Position numbers and translations under genes: made by a program. This document shows, one piece after another, positions 21,501 to 30,910 of a stretch of 64,000 bases of DNA. The notes under the pieces were generated by a model that saw nothing but the letters and a program-made list of their open reading frames with translations, had not been told where the DNA came from and searched no databases. Position 1 is the stretch's first letter. The number at the start of each line of letters is the position of its first letter. Source of the DNA: Mastigias papua (lineage: Eukaryota; Cnidaria; Scyphozoa; Rhizostomeae; Mastigiidae); NCBI GenBank assembly GCA_964019165.1, contig OZ025270.1:11140450-11204449 (forward strand), given 5' to 3'.

Positions 21501-24500
21501 TTGATATGCATAGCCGCCAAGTGTTTGAGAGCTCTGTCAGGTCTATTTTCTGCCAGCCTAATGAACCAGTCATCATGCAGCATTCTGACCATACTTGCTA
21601 AGACTAGGCCCATTTTGCAGGATGATTGGTCAATTAGGTTGGGAGAAAACAGACTTTATCTGAGGTCTCAAATATTTGGCAGCTAAATTAATATGAATGT
21701 AGAATAGGTTAGTAAAGAATTAGTTATCTCGCATTTGATTTGTAGGAAAAGCTGTTCTTATTTACCTATTAGTTTAAACATGTTCCCCAAGCTACAGATT
21801 AAATGTTACAGAGCCTCCTGTAGCTCGCAAGGGGCGGTTTGGCTACCCCTTGTATAGATGGTGCAGCATCCCCAATGATCAAAGGGAAATTTTCGGAAAT
21901 TGTTTGGCTGCTCATGTGTTGGTCGGGCAATTCTTGCTGATTTTAATTTATGTTGCACCTTCACTGCTGCGTTTTACAGTTTCATAGTTTTGCCCTGTCT
22001 TTTGGCGCAGTCTGCGTTTTTTCAAACATTCCTAACAAGCCCTTTCATCAAGCAGGACACACTCATTCGTCGGGCATCCTTGTTTCACATCTCTAGTTCC
22101 TTCCCAATTGTGGCAGTAAAATTGGCATTAGATGCTAATAGAAGCTCCCCTTTTTTAATGTAAAAGTGGGGAGCTCAAAAAGTCCTCGATGTTTTTGAAA
22201 ACTGCTAGTTTGTTACCAGAAAATGCTCTTATTTTTGCAAGCAGTTCATACAAAATGCAGCTCCAATGGATTTATTTATAATAATGGAGCATGTGAAAAT
22301 ATTCTAAATCTTCTCAATTTTCGTCTACAGCCAGAAATTGGCTATACTAGTAGCTTTAATAGTCCTTGGCGCTTGTTGTACCAACCCATGATGCTGGCCT
22401 GAAGGTAGTCTGCAATAACACCGTCTTATTGATCATTTGAAGATCTCTTGTGTACGTCTAGCATAAGAAGTTGATACCTTGATATGCACGTGAAATTCCG
22501 GTTTACAGGCAAGCCCATCATCTCTTTCGCATTCTTTGCATAGATTTGCTATTAACATTTATGTATTTCAGTATTACGTTTGTGTAGTACCTGTCTGTCT
22601 GTGAAACACTGGAGAATGACGCAAATCCGAATTTTATCGCTGAGAAAGTCTTGAGACAGTTTACTTCAGTATTGAAGTCAGGAAGAAGCTAAGAAAGTAA
22701 TAGTTGAAAAACTTTCTTTTTAATACGAGACCTGCAATCATTATAGTTCTATTATAGTTCTTAAATCCTGTGCCCCTGAACTCGCTCCTGTTCTCAACAA
22801 ACTCTTTCAGCTTTCCTACTCTGTTAGTTTACTTCCTTCTTCTTGGAAACTTGCCCACGTTTTCTCTATCCCCAATAAGGGGACAAGTCTGACCCTTCGA
22901 ACTATCGCCCAATTGCAATCACTTCACTCATCTCTAAGACTAAGAAGACTATCATCACCAAACAACTGCTTGCCTCCCTTGAAACAAACAACCTTCTTTC
23001 TGATCACCAGTATGGCTCTCGACAAGCCAGATCTACTGGTGACCTTCTAGCTTACGCTGTTCATGCTTGGTCCTCTGCTCTAGAATCCTATGGTGAGAGC
23101 AGAGTGATTTCTCTTGATATCTCCTAAGCCTTTGATCGTGTCTGGCACAAAAGTCTCCTTGCTAAACTACCAGTGTTTGGTCTGCACAACAACGTCATTA
23201 CATGGATTGCTAGCTTTCTTTCTGACAGATCATTTGCAATTAGGGTCGATGGCTTCATCTCTGAACATCATTCTATCAACTCTGGTGTACCTCAGGGCTC
23301 TGTTATCTCGCCTGTTTTATTCATCCTCTTCATAAACGACCTACTTTCCTCTACATCTTCCAGTATTTACTCTTTCGCCGATGATACTCATATAAGTTCA
23401 TGTTTTTCATCTAATCCACTAAATCTTTCCTACTCCAATGTTTCATCCTATCGTAACACCTCAGCCTCACTTCTCACAAATGACTTGTCAACCGTAGAGA
23501 TGTGGGGTAATGATTGCCGTGTTAAGTTTGATCAAAGAAAGACGACACAGGTTGTTATTTCACGTAAACATCACCAAGATCCCCCCCCTGTATTCATGAG
23601 CGGCCATGAACTGGACATTTCATCTTCTTTCACTCAGCTTGGTCTTTCAGTGTCGTCTAATCTTTCTTGGAAAACCCACACGCACTCCATTGCTAAGCAT
23701 GCATCTCAGAAACTTGGCTTCCTTTCTAGAGCCTGTGGCTTTTTCTCTCTTTCTCAATTGCTGACTATATACAAATCTCAGATTCGTCCTTTTCTGGAGT
23801 ACCGGTCCCATGTTTGGGGTGGTGCTCCCAGATCTTCTCTATACCTTCTTGACAAAGTCCAGTCCAATGCCATCCGTCTCATAAATAATCCAAGCCTCAC
23901 CAAATCTCCCCAATCTCTCTCTCATGGTCGTCTGGTTGCAGACCTGCCCATTTTCTATCGATTTTTTCATGGACATTACTCACTGGGAATCAAGGATTTT
24001 ATTCCTGATCCCCTGAGGCATGTTCGACCCACAAGAAGCTCTACTCAATCACACCCTTTCCAAGTCATACTATCTCATCCACGAACTCTTTCCCACAAAT
24101 CCTCTTTCATTCCAAGAACCTGTCAACTTTGGAACACCTTACCTTCCACTTCCTTTCCTGAATCCTACTACTTATCTTGCTTCAAATCTAACATCAACAA
24201 ACTGGATCTCATCTCCCCATCTACTTAACTTTCCTTTCTCTTTTTTAATTTCCCAGGGCTGTGTTATAGGCTCTATTGGCCTTTTCCTGACGTAACTTAC
24301 TAAAAAAAAAGTTCAAGTTCACAGACGATGACTTTGAAGTCTTGTGTTTTTGAGTTCTGACTTTAAGATCTATGGTAGTAAAGCAAAAGCGATACTTTCA
24401 ACAGAAAGTTTTTGAAAATGCTAGGTTTAGTCAACAATACCGATAAATGTGCTAGCACAATCAGGAAGCGCCTGCGCACCTCACACCTTTTTAAGTGACA

Positions 24501-25652
24501 CAATCAAGCTTCGCCCCAGTTTATTTAGTATGTTTTCTATAATTTTTTAAGGTGTGCTGCATAATTTTGGCTTTGTGTTGTTACAATTGATATTGTTCTT
24601 GCTGTAATAATACTCTACGTGTTGCAAGCTTTCAGCAATATGATTCAAACTGTGTTGCGAATATCTACAGGTCATAAAGCTTTTCGTTGTCGTCGAGCAA
24701 AATTATGGAATGAGTTCTACAGCAGGGTTCCATCCAACTAAAGCCATAAATGACCGGTCACGGTGACCGACCTTTAATAAATTTTCCGCCTTCATTTCTG
24801 CCCATAGAACTGTCAGTAACACTTCAATCAATTATGATTAAAAATTTCAGCATATATGTTATAACAGTCGAAATATGGCTTAGGAAACTTGTGAAAAATA
24901 GCAAGGTTTGTTTGGCCTATGTAAATCAATAGCTACAAATTCTTTCGCGTCCTCCCATTCCACCTAAATTTTTTTGCTTTTCTGCCTATGAAAGCGCCTA
25001 TGAATGCCTATGATAGAGATTGGGCCAGTTAGAACGAAGTTGACTTGCAGTTAATTGTTGGTGTTCATCTGCCGAGAGAAGTTTGTGATGTAGTGATATC
25101 AAATTTCTGTCCTCGAAAAGTTGGCGGTCACAGTGACAAGTGTTTTTCTGACGCTTTTCTCCTGTTTTAGAGGCAGAAGTTAAATGGAGACGTTACTGAA
25201 AATGGTTGTCTCGAGGACTACAGGGATCAGAAGGTTAAACAAGAAAAGGTAACTCCAATGATTTAATTGATTCACGATAAAATTCGTTTGGTGCAGTCAG
25301 TGATGGATTTTTTGAAATCTTTAGGCGGACCACATTTGCCAACTTTGTAGGATAGATTTGCGTGACTAATGTACTTCAGAGGAGCATTTGCCGTCTTTGG
25401 ACTCCCTGAGACCCCTCACTGTTTGCAGTACATCTTGTTAACAATTTAATATTTGTTGTCTTAGCTTTCTCGGTTTCAGTTTTGTCACCGGAAATGTCGA
25501 AACTGATTTATTTCCCTAAATTTATTGGCCAGTCTAATGATTTCTTCTTTTAGAAACCTGTAAAGCTCACAACCATACAGAAACAGCTAGCAAAAGTCGA
25601 TAAAACTGGCATGAAGTCACTGACGAGCTTTTTTGCTGTGAAACCAAAATAG
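9477..25652 (+). CDS. RNASEH2B: RNase H2 subunit B (spliced, nine exons seen)
   Basis: The product is the accessory B subunit of nuclear RNase H2, which removes RNA from RNA/DNA hybrids and single ribonucleotides embedded in DNA. Nine exons (9477-9551, 14332-14433, 18265-18341, 19219-19398, 19752-19857, 20637-20718, 21160-21211, 25171-25248, 25554-25652) join in one frame through GT-AG introns and encode about 282 aa plus stop. The human protein is 312 aa. Recognisable blocks are WFCNDSVQEDGSLY, IDPVFLAIPYL, GKFMPLDQTLVD, DYMSYAFELVADYIDDE, and the C-terminal LAKVDKTGMKSLTSFF, which matches the human PIP-box region (MKSIDTFF). The first coding exon (about 20 codons) is missing; the first exon seen opens in phase 1, as exon 2 does in human. 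Introns of up to about 4.8 kb are packed with transposons, yet no exon is broken. Confidence 0.92.
9552..10850. other. RNASEH2B intron, first part
   Basis: Intronic AT-rich DNA before the Tc1 relic. Short open frames are present but none is recognisable or bounded by consistent splice sites. Confidence 0.6.
10854..12299 (-). mobile_element. Tc1-like DNA transposon relic
   Basis: Terminal inverted repeats are readable: TTCCCCTACCAAAAGTATGG on the left and ACTTTTGGTAGGGGAG on the right, about 22-24 bp with few mismatches. The right end is followed by TA (12300-12301); the left flank has CA, a decayed TA. Length is about 1.45 kb, normal for Tc1 elements. It lies antisense inside an RNASEH2B intron. 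Confidence 0.85.
11117..12080 (-). pseudogene. Tc1 transposase pseudogene
   Basis: The N-terminal part (12080 to 11859) encodes MARGQEISFEDRVAIKTLRK and the paired-like helix-turn-helix with the GRP linker (RTGRPK). Further on, WKDVVFGDE marks the first catalytic Asp. The final open part (11392 to 11117) has FQQDNASCHTA with the second Asp and SPDITIIESIWLFLKR with the Glu, a DDE spacing typical of Tc1. Between these the frame carries stops and shifts, including an internal stop after the first Asp block, so the gene is inactive. Confidence 0.85.
12450..12470 (-). ncRNA. Hammerhead-like core in Penelope 3' region (left arm)
   Basis: Mirror copy of the motif at 14239-14258: CTGACGA, nine bases, then GAAA on the minus strand. 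Penelope-like elements are known to carry hammerhead ribozymes in their terminal repeats; stem pairing here is not convincing by eye. Confidence 0.3.
12599..13291 (-). pseudogene. Penelope-like C-terminal GIY-YIG frame (left arm)
   Basis: This 230-aa frame is the same as the one in the right arm over their shared length, read outward on the minus strand. It holds the linker and GIY-YIG endonuclease but no reverse transcriptase core, so this is the 3' portion of a truncated copy. Confidence 0.85.
13339..14109 (+). pseudogene. Penelope-like C-terminal GIY-YIG frame (right arm)
   Basis: The 256-aa frame encodes the C-terminal part of a Penelope-like polyprotein. ARKINLIKTLVHRALMICS follows the reverse transcriptase in intact elements. 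SCVVYEFSCRCEARYVGRTT begins the GIY-YIG nuclease, followed by LADRIKQH. ESVYIK probably carries the catalytic Glu near the C-terminus, and the frame ends LGLFK. GIY-YIG nucleases nick target DNA during insertion of these elements. The reverse transcriptase is absent. The first few codons come from the spacer between the arms and are not native. Confidence 0.88.
14239..14258 (+). ncRNA. Hammerhead-like core in Penelope 3' region (right arm)
   Basis: CTGACGA and GAAA, the two invariant hammerhead core strings, lie nine bases apart downstream of the GIY-YIG frame. A possible stem III (aaagc...gcttt) follows. Stem I partners were not clearly found, so catalytic ability is unproven. Confidence 0.35.
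14332..14433 (+). CDS. RNASEH2B: RNASEH2B exon 3
   Basis: Acceptor ttccttcag, donor G|gtaaac; phase 1 to phase 1. It encodes LPAMYAFKGTNTYEIMKF and then SWFCNDSVQE, aligned with human AIYLF...HHSWFINQSVQSG. The acceptor lies only 22 bp downstream of the Penelope unit proper. Confidence 0.9.
14434..14729. other. RNASEH2B intron, before the Gypsy relic
   Basis: Unremarkable AT-rich intronic DNA; nothing recognised. Confidence 0.6.
14861..15600 (+). pseudogene. Gypsy Gag remnant
   Basis: The start ATG is at 14861 (MASFGKLAEFDMEETDW), followed by a frameshift. A second frame (15070-15483) carries KRFKFSTKN, MLRDRLACGVMHERMQHRLL and the start of a zinc knuckle (VNCFRC). A further CxxC fragment lies downstream in another frame. 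It is typical of mag-like Gypsy Gag but broken. Confidence 0.8.
15880..17990 (+). pseudogene. Gypsy Pol remnant
   Basis: Fragments in order: the protease-RT junction ILGRHWLQRIVLDWRSV and PIFFKARPRP (15895-16146); the start of the reverse transcriptase with VVKEDGTFRIYGDCNVNV (16168-16368); a deletion removing the catalytic core; an RNase H piece with FTILTDHKPLLGLL (about 16433); integrase pieces with TGPFMGKGFLLM and DSYSKWIEVHP (16951-17277); and a late piece HFLFTYRTTTRTGTEQTPAK (17363-17617). The RT active site (YxDD) is gone, so the copy is inactive. Confidence 0.82.
18076..18240 (+). repeat. Gypsy right LTR (approximate)
   Basis: The LTR begins TGTTG after the purine tract and ends near ttttaattg. 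Its second half matches the fragment at about 14740-14845. Ends are uncertain by several bases. Confidence 0.6.
18265..18341 (+). CDS. RNASEH2B: RNASEH2B exon 4
   Basis: Acceptor ttgtcatag, donor AAG|gtttgt; phase 1 in, phase 0 out. It encodes GSLYTLSPIDPVFLAIPYL and then KKVAEK, matching human LLHFATPVDPLFLLLHYL. Confidence 0.93.
18342..19218. other. RNASEH2B intron
   Basis: AT-rich intron; no repeat or exon recognised. Confidence 0.6.
19219..19398 (+). CDS. RNASEH2B: RNASEH2B exon 5
   Basis: Acceptor ttctccag, donor AAG|gtgaga; phase 0 to 0, 60 codons. It opens GKFMPLDQTLVD (human GKFQPLDQVVVD) and ends EKLYSWLAQKV (human EKTLKWLEKKV). Confidence 0.95.
19752..19857 (+). CDS. RNASEH2B: RNASEH2B exon 6
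   Basis: Acceptor ttcttag, donor A|gtgagt; phase 0 to 1. It encodes VERLAEYLKTTNLHVGSGSQ and then ASNFFKSS, similar to human VAALKTNNVNVSS...AFFSG. Confidence 0.88.
20137..20530 (+). repeat. GGT/CGT trinucleotide repeat in intron
   Basis: About 390 bp of GGT with interspersed CGT, CAT, TGT and AGT triplets, within the intron between RNASEH2B exons 6 and 7. All six frames are nearly open because of composition alone. It is not a gene. Confidence 0.95.
20637..20718 (+). CDS. RNASEH2B: RNASEH2B exon 7
   Basis: Acceptor cttcctag, donor AA|gtacgt; phase 1 in, phase 2 out. It encodes DYMSYAFELVADYIDDEFAE and then KLREYLK, matching human DYIRYAHGLISDYIPKEL. Confidence 0.93.
21160..21211 (+). CDS. 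RNASEH2B: RNASEH2B exon 8
   Basis: Acceptor catttttag, donor AAG|gtaaca; phase 2 in, 0 out. It encodes IALSPQITKTKEEPPAK, a hydrophilic linker comparable in position to the human proline-rich linker. It is supported mainly by phase and position. Confidence 0.75.
21509..21687. mobile_element. Palindromic MITE, copy 1
   Basis: About 180 bp whose two halves are reverse complements over about 65 bp (AGCCGCCAAGTGTTTGAGAG against the complement of the right end, through CCTAAT and ATCATC). A related copy lies at 30720-30902. Flanks TTGATATG / TTAATATG suggest an 8-bp target duplication with one mismatch. It is non-coding and lies in an RNASEH2B intron. Confidence 0.75.
22750..24310 (+). mobile_element. 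Non-LTR retrotransposon, 5' truncated
   Basis: A LINE fragment in the last long RNASEH2B intron. It carries a near-continuous reverse transcriptase, a short 3' UTR and an A-run at 24301-24310. One frameshift (near 22870) and one stop (near 23127) break it. Confidence 0.88.
22770..24228 (+). pseudogene. LINE reverse transcriptase ORF2 fragment
   Basis: From the 5' end: SNYRPIAITSLISK (RT start), HQYGSRQARSTGD, then SLDIS*AFDRVWH, where the usual Lys of SKAFD is a stop codon. The open part 23173-24228 (351 aa) has GVPQGSVISPVLFILFINDL, the catalytic FADDTHIS block, SWKTHTHSIAKHASQKLGFL, and an end with SFIPRTCQLWNTLPSTSFP. The upstream endonuclease is missing. It is a Jockey/CR1-group type; the exact clade was not determined. 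Confidence 0.88.
24311..25170. other. RNASEH2B intron, after the LINE
   Basis: No exon, RNA gene or clear repeat recognised. Confidence 0.55.
25171..25248 (+). CDS. RNASEH2B: RNASEH2B exon 9
   Basis: Acceptor ctgttttag, donor AAG|gtaact; phase 0 to 0. It encodes a charged stretch with CLEDYRDQKVKQEK, matching the human EDYTKFNTKDLKTEKK region in position and character. Confidence 0.85.
25554..25652 (+). CDS. RNASEH2B: RNASEH2B terminal exon with PIP-box-like motif
   Basis: Acceptor cttcttttag; stop TAG at 25650-25652. It encodes TTIQKQLAKVDKTGMKSLTS and then FFAVKPK. Human has [20 protein letters not shown]. The MKSLTSFF string corresponds to the PCNA-interacting motif of the human subunit. 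No canonical AATAAA was seen close downstream. Confidence 0.96.
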   Translation, partial: KPVKLTTIQKQLAKVDKTGMKSLTSFFAVKPK

Positions 25653-26120
25653 ATTTGAATAGTGCAAGTAAGATTTGACATTATAGGGTTATTTTCCGTA
25701 GTTTGACTAGATTATTCCAAACGAGACTCTTGTATTTCCCCCGACTATCGGTCAGACATTTTAGCATTCTTTTGCTCTTTGTTTCATTTCATTGCCTTTC
25801 TTGGGAATCCTACTAATGCTTTCAATTGTGATGAATCCAAACGGGAGAATGCTTTTTGAGTACGTATGCGCATACGCAAGAAAATCATCAATGCGCTCGT
25901 TCGTTAAAAGTTTTGCGTTGCCAAAGCAACAAAGGTACCTACGAGAGTTGCCCTTCTGCCTAATCCTTATTCTATGATTAAGGTACTGGTAAATTCTAAG
26001 TACCATTCATACGTTGACGAGCACCTTGTTGGGAAGGACACTTCTCCTGGCCTGTTGGCTTCTTTAGGTAGAGCGGCCAGTTCCTTTCCTCACTGATATT
26101 GTCCGTAGTGTGGCTACTAG
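25653..26120. other. Probable RNASEH2B 3' UTR and intergenic DNA
   Basis: Contains the 3' UTR by inference; the polyadenylation site was not located. Confidence 0.5.
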
Positions 26121-26292
26121 CAGTGGCGGACACTATGGAGCGAGCAGGAGGGATCGGTTGTCCCCAGCAATTTCAAAGAACAATATGGAATTTTTGGGGC
26201 TTGGTCACTATAACTGCTCCTCAGAGGTTCACCGAAGCTTCCGAGGTCTGCTCCCCCCCTCCCCCCCAACAACATCAAAGCTTCCACCACTG
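26121..26292. mobile_element. hAT-like MITE
   Basis: The element begins CAGTGGCGGA and ends TCCACCACTG, inverted repeats typical of hAT elements. Eight-base flanks GCTACTAG and ACTACTTG are an imperfect 8-bp duplication. It is 172 bp, with a C-rich run near the right end and no transposase. Confidence 0.7.
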
Positions 26293-26389
26293 ACTACTTG
26301 GTACCATTTGCTGCTTGATGGATAGCGATTGAGCATTCAAACTAGGTCCCGATGCCCTGTAGCCTCTTAACTATTCGCCCATTATTCTG

Positions 26390-26730
26390 CATTACCGTAA
26401 ATTTTCAAATTAATCCTCATTCATATTATTTTTTTATGTTTTTTGGACGGGAGCTTATTCGAGAGGAGGCTTATGTGATGGGAACTTGTACAATCTTCTG
26501 AAGCGTGCCTCATAAAGAGTTGTTTTAAAACACCTTACTCAAGTGTAAAATTAATGGTCTAAATTTAGTAGTTAGTTTATCTATAACATTGCCTTTCTTC
26601 ATCTTCTATGACTGGGACTTGTGGAGGGGAGAGCGTATAAGAGCAATGTGTAGTTCTAGGCTGTGATCTAAGCTTATTCGACGAGGGCCTTTTTGGAGCG
26701 GGGCCAATTGGAAGATGTACGGAACACATT
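26390..26730. repeat. Possible MITE with repeated gcttattcga motifs
   Basis: ggagcttattcgagagg near 26452 and agcttattcgacgaggg near 26671 are related and bracket G-rich sequence. Exact ends were not resolved. Confidence 0.35.
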
Positions 26731-28734
26731 TGATAAGGATACTGAAGCTCTATGTAGCAACAAGATAGAAACATGTGGAATAGTACTCATATGAATAGTC
26801 CAATAGTATCTTTCAACGAGAGAACACATGACGTTTCAGTTTTTTAACCAACTCCGTTTTCCGAACTATAACTTTGTACATAAAGAAGACTCAATCATCA
26901 ACCTTAGTCACAAAAAATTTTGTCACTCAATATACCCTACTTCTCTTTTTCTTCTTTCCGCTCTTTTTGTCCATAAGTCCTTTTTCTTGTATCGATTCCC
27001 TTGAGTACTCCGAAGAGGGCCCCTTATCAACGTCATATTATCGACTTTCGTTAAAAATGATCTTGCTCACGTAAAAAGAAGTGCACCTTGTTTGCCGTTT
27101 GTTATTCCCTAGATATCACCCACGATCAATATCCAACGCTGCTGCAGTGTTATGATGGCTCTTAAATGTTTGTTATTTTTAAGTTCAGTGCATGAGTTAT
27201 CGTTGTATTGTTGTGACGTTGTGCGGGATTATAACCTGTAAGCAGATGAGGATATTATCTTCTAAAAGTTCTGTTTGAATAGACTGGAGACAGCCTCCAT
27301 AATTTTCAAAGAAAACGCCTCAATAATCAACTCATTTGATCTGACAGCCTATTTTGTTTCATTTCAAAGCACCTTTACAATTATTCGTTTTTACAGTTGC
27401 AGTACTAAAATCTCAGAAGTGCCTGTGGCGCATGAGAACGCGCATTTTCCAGTTGCGTTGCTGGAAGGTCCGTTGATGTAGACAGCAACGTAGTCTACAA
27501 ATCGCTCCTCAACCGCCACGTTTGAGTTCTGAGTATTAATGAAGAAGGCAGCACACACAGCTTTAGTGCCCTTGATATTTCAGAACAAGGAGGTACCATG
27601 CTACTTGAAATTCAGCTCCGGATCTCTAGCACGCAAATACATTGCTAACCTGTTCCGTGTCTGTTTTGTTTTTAAAATGAATCTTTTGGATTGTAAAGTT
27701 TGTTCGTTTTTTTATGAATTATTGCTTATATTCAGTTTCAGACTTTACGGTCTTTGTCTGCATTCCCAAAATGCTGTTGGTAGCTAGCTGAATTGCTCGA
27801 TAATTTAACTAATAGATTAATGTTTTTCTGCATCGAAGTTAATTATATTGTGTTTTTATAAGTGTGCTTGTCATGAAGCAGCTGCCAGATATCTGCTTTA
27901 TTAGCTGAACAGGTCATTCCATAGTTACTTATATGTTGATGACTTCTTGATAAACCTTTTACGCACACCGCTGTGTAGGAGAGAGCTTCATTTGCGTCGG
28001 TGTCGTTCTTTTAAGCTGTTAAGTAGATTATAGTGCAAGAGAATAGATCCATTTATGTCGATAAAATTTCCATACGTGTGTTACATACAGGACAGGAAAA
28101 AATCCACTGAAGATTTGCGTTATCACCTTATTTTGAGTGCCCAATATGCTTGATGCTCGAATGTTCTCTAAAACTTTCCAATGTCGTATTTAAGACATGT
28201 CGTGTCTCTTCAGTAATGATCATCAACAATAGGACATGCTCGAAGTGCTGTGAAAGCCCAAAACAAGAGCTTTTTGATGGGCAATCGTGAGAATATAATG
28301 GAACGGAATGCCACTGTACTTTGGATCAGTTGGTTTGTAATGGTTCCAGAGTTCCACGTAGTATTGGCTAGGAGAATTCTAGCCGCAATCACTACATTCA
28401 CTATTTGCTTTAATCCAACACATTAATCTTGGTCATTGTTTAGTGACTATCCCTTCTTAACATCACTCTTGTTCATATATATCTTTATCTTCATTGGGAT
28501 TGTCCTCTGGGAAAGTTATTCGGTTGGAAAGGGGTGTTATTCATTCGTCAAAAACTGCTCAATTATATCGAGTCTACTGCTGGGTGTTGAAGCTTCCCAG
28601 CAAGCAGGGCCTAAAGTAAGTACTTGGGCTGGACTCATCTTGTTGTGTTGCAAATCGAAACTGTTGGTCTGTAACTGGGAAAAATATGAGTTTGTAAATA
28701 AGACACATTTGTTTATTGAAGGTAGGTCATCAAA
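26731..28734. other. No gene recognised
   Basis: Several open frames of 60-80 codons occur, but none has recognisable motifs or a consistent splice context. Confidence 0.5.
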
Positions 28735-28980
28735 TCCGGGGTTCGTACAGGACCTGGAAAACCTGCAATATTTTGACAAAAATCAGGGAACACCTGGAAT
28801 AATTAGAGAGCCGGGGAAAAGTCAGGGAATTCTGATATTTGATCTTGTGTGGAATTCATCAATCATACTTTTAGCATTTACCTTTGAAGATGGTTTTTAG
28901 AAACGTTGTTCAATGCCATAAGTGTTCAGGGAACGTCGTCTGATTTTAATGAAAAGTCAAGGAAAAGCCAGAGAATTTTA
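28735..28980. repeat. Dispersed repeat with GGAAAA / CAGGGAATT motifs
   Basis: Repeated gacctggaaaacctg, cagggaa and ggaaaagtcagggaattt strings, with weakly inverted ends (ggttcgtacagg and its counterpart ctagtgcgaac). This looks like a decayed MITE. The open frame ending at 28900 runs through it and is not considered a gene. Confidence 0.4.
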
Positions 28981-30711
28981 TCTGGAGAATCTAGTGCGAA
29001 CTCTTGAAATCTGATACACATTAATATATATGCTCGTGATATGTATTAAAGTTTATTACCTTTTAGATACTAATAAGGTTTGTAACTTAACCTTTGACAT
29101 AGCTTGCAATTTCTGACATGCCCATCTTGTGCTTCCAAAAGAAGACCACATCCACATCCAATGGAAATGTGAATACAGTTTTGTAAGGTTTCTTGTTTTA
29201 TGTTTTGCAAACAGATATCCAGCTCGGGCACATTTCAAATGACACCTTCAGATATCATCCAGATTTGATAAACTATTATTCATAACGGAGGACATGACCT
29301 AGGATGTTATTTATTCCATTTTCTTTTCGAGCTGTAATAATTATAGCTATTGCTTTTTTGTGTTGTGGGCTTTTAACAAATCACGAAATCTGCTCTTTTT
29401 GTGTTGCCCCCTTCCCTTCTGACAACTACCTGCCTCCGTTCCTTGTGACTAGATCGCTTTCTACCAAATGAGGGTAAATGCAAAGCATATTTCCATAGTT
29501 TCAATATGTGTTTTGATATTTCTTATTAAGTTATCTATGATTTCTAATCTCATAAATAGAAGTGCTTAACAACTGCTTCTGTTAAACTTCTTCACGTTGA
29601 GAAGTTCATTAGCGGTAAGCCTGAGGGATAGGTTTTTTGTGAATCCTCAAAACTACAGCGAGGCAGTTTCATCTGCCTAATCCCAGGTGTTACATCCGCA
29701 ATTAATTTTCACTTTGGCATGGTATCCTCATTTATTCTGGTCAGAAAGGATTCTGTAATTTGCTGCATCTCTGTTTTTCAATATCACTCTAATTCTCTGT
29801 TGCCCTCATGAAATCGTTAAAGCATGTTACGAGTAATAGCAGACGAGACATTTGACGTCCGTACTGAGGAAAAGAATTGGAAAAGTTTAACTCCTAAAGC
29901 CTATGGGAAATGAAAAGATCGCTTTTAAATGCAAGATTTTGTAATGTTTGATGGTTTGTAATCTACTGCTTACAGGAACTCAGTTTTATTGTTTGAAAAG
30001 CTCTTAAAATCAAGCAACCGAAACACTATCTGGACTTCAGATATATGCCTGGCAATATGAAAATGAGCGATGTTCGTTAGAGCATAGTCAACATTGATAT
30101 ATTAGACAAAGCCTGGGTCCGTATGCTTCTAGTAGAGTTTTTATCTCACCGTTGTTGAACGGAGAAGTAGGGACTGCAGTCCTCCCTATCACATAATCTG
30201 CTGGACTTTTGAAATATTGCTACTTTATATCGGATTTTTTTTATCTTATCATGTTCCTTTGCTGTGTTGGATATTTTCATCAAAAGATAAATGAAAGTGC
30301 CTTAGGACTACAATACATTATTCACATTCAAATTTTAGTGTGGGAGATGTCTTTTTAGCCATTCTAGAAATAAAATTCCAACAATTTTCTGTTACATCGG
30401 ATCCAAAGATGGTCGGTCCTGCTACGTCACTATATGAGTTCATCAACTCCCTTGTATCAATTCCCGGCGAGACCCCTAATTCTAAGGTGTTCGTTTCAGA
30501 CCTTTGATTCATCTGCGCCCATCAGTACTCAGAACGGGTTCTAATCTAACTGGAAAAATTCGTAGTTAGAGTTTCTATAAAAGATATATCATCTTTAACT
30601 CTGTAGGAATCATTAGTTGACATCTTGCCATATGATTGGTTGCAGTGAAAGATATAATATCTTTAGTTACGGATCTGTAGTGTAAGATGGTAGATGGGCG
30701 CACTATTTCTT
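28981..30711. other. No gene recognised
   Basis: AT-rich; no supported exon, RNA gene or repeat. Confidence 0.5.
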
Positions 30712-30719
30712 AGAGCTAC

Positions 30720-30902
30720 AGAGCATAGCTGCCAAATGTTTAAGAACCCTGTCAAGTCTATATTCTCCCGACCTAATTGACCAATCATCACACAGGATAA
30801 AGACCACACATGATAAGGCTAGGCCCATTTTGCATGCTGATTGGCCATTTAGGTTGGGAGAAAATAGACCTGACAGGACTCTCAAACATTTGGCGGCTTT
30901 GC
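30720..30902. mobile_element. Palindromic MITE, copy 2
   Basis: Related to 21509-21687, with shared blocks GCCAA.TGTTT, CCTGTCA.GTCTAT and actaggcccattttgca. The halves are reverse complements. Flanks AGAGCTAC (30712-30719) and TGAGCTAC (30903-30910) form an 8-bp duplication with one mismatch. Confidence 0.78.
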
Positions 30903-30910
30903 TGAGCTAC

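Noticed and set aside
28436..28900. 154-codon open frame
   Set aside because: The second half is a dispersed repeat (gacctggaaaa/cagggaa); the first half has no recognisable motif.
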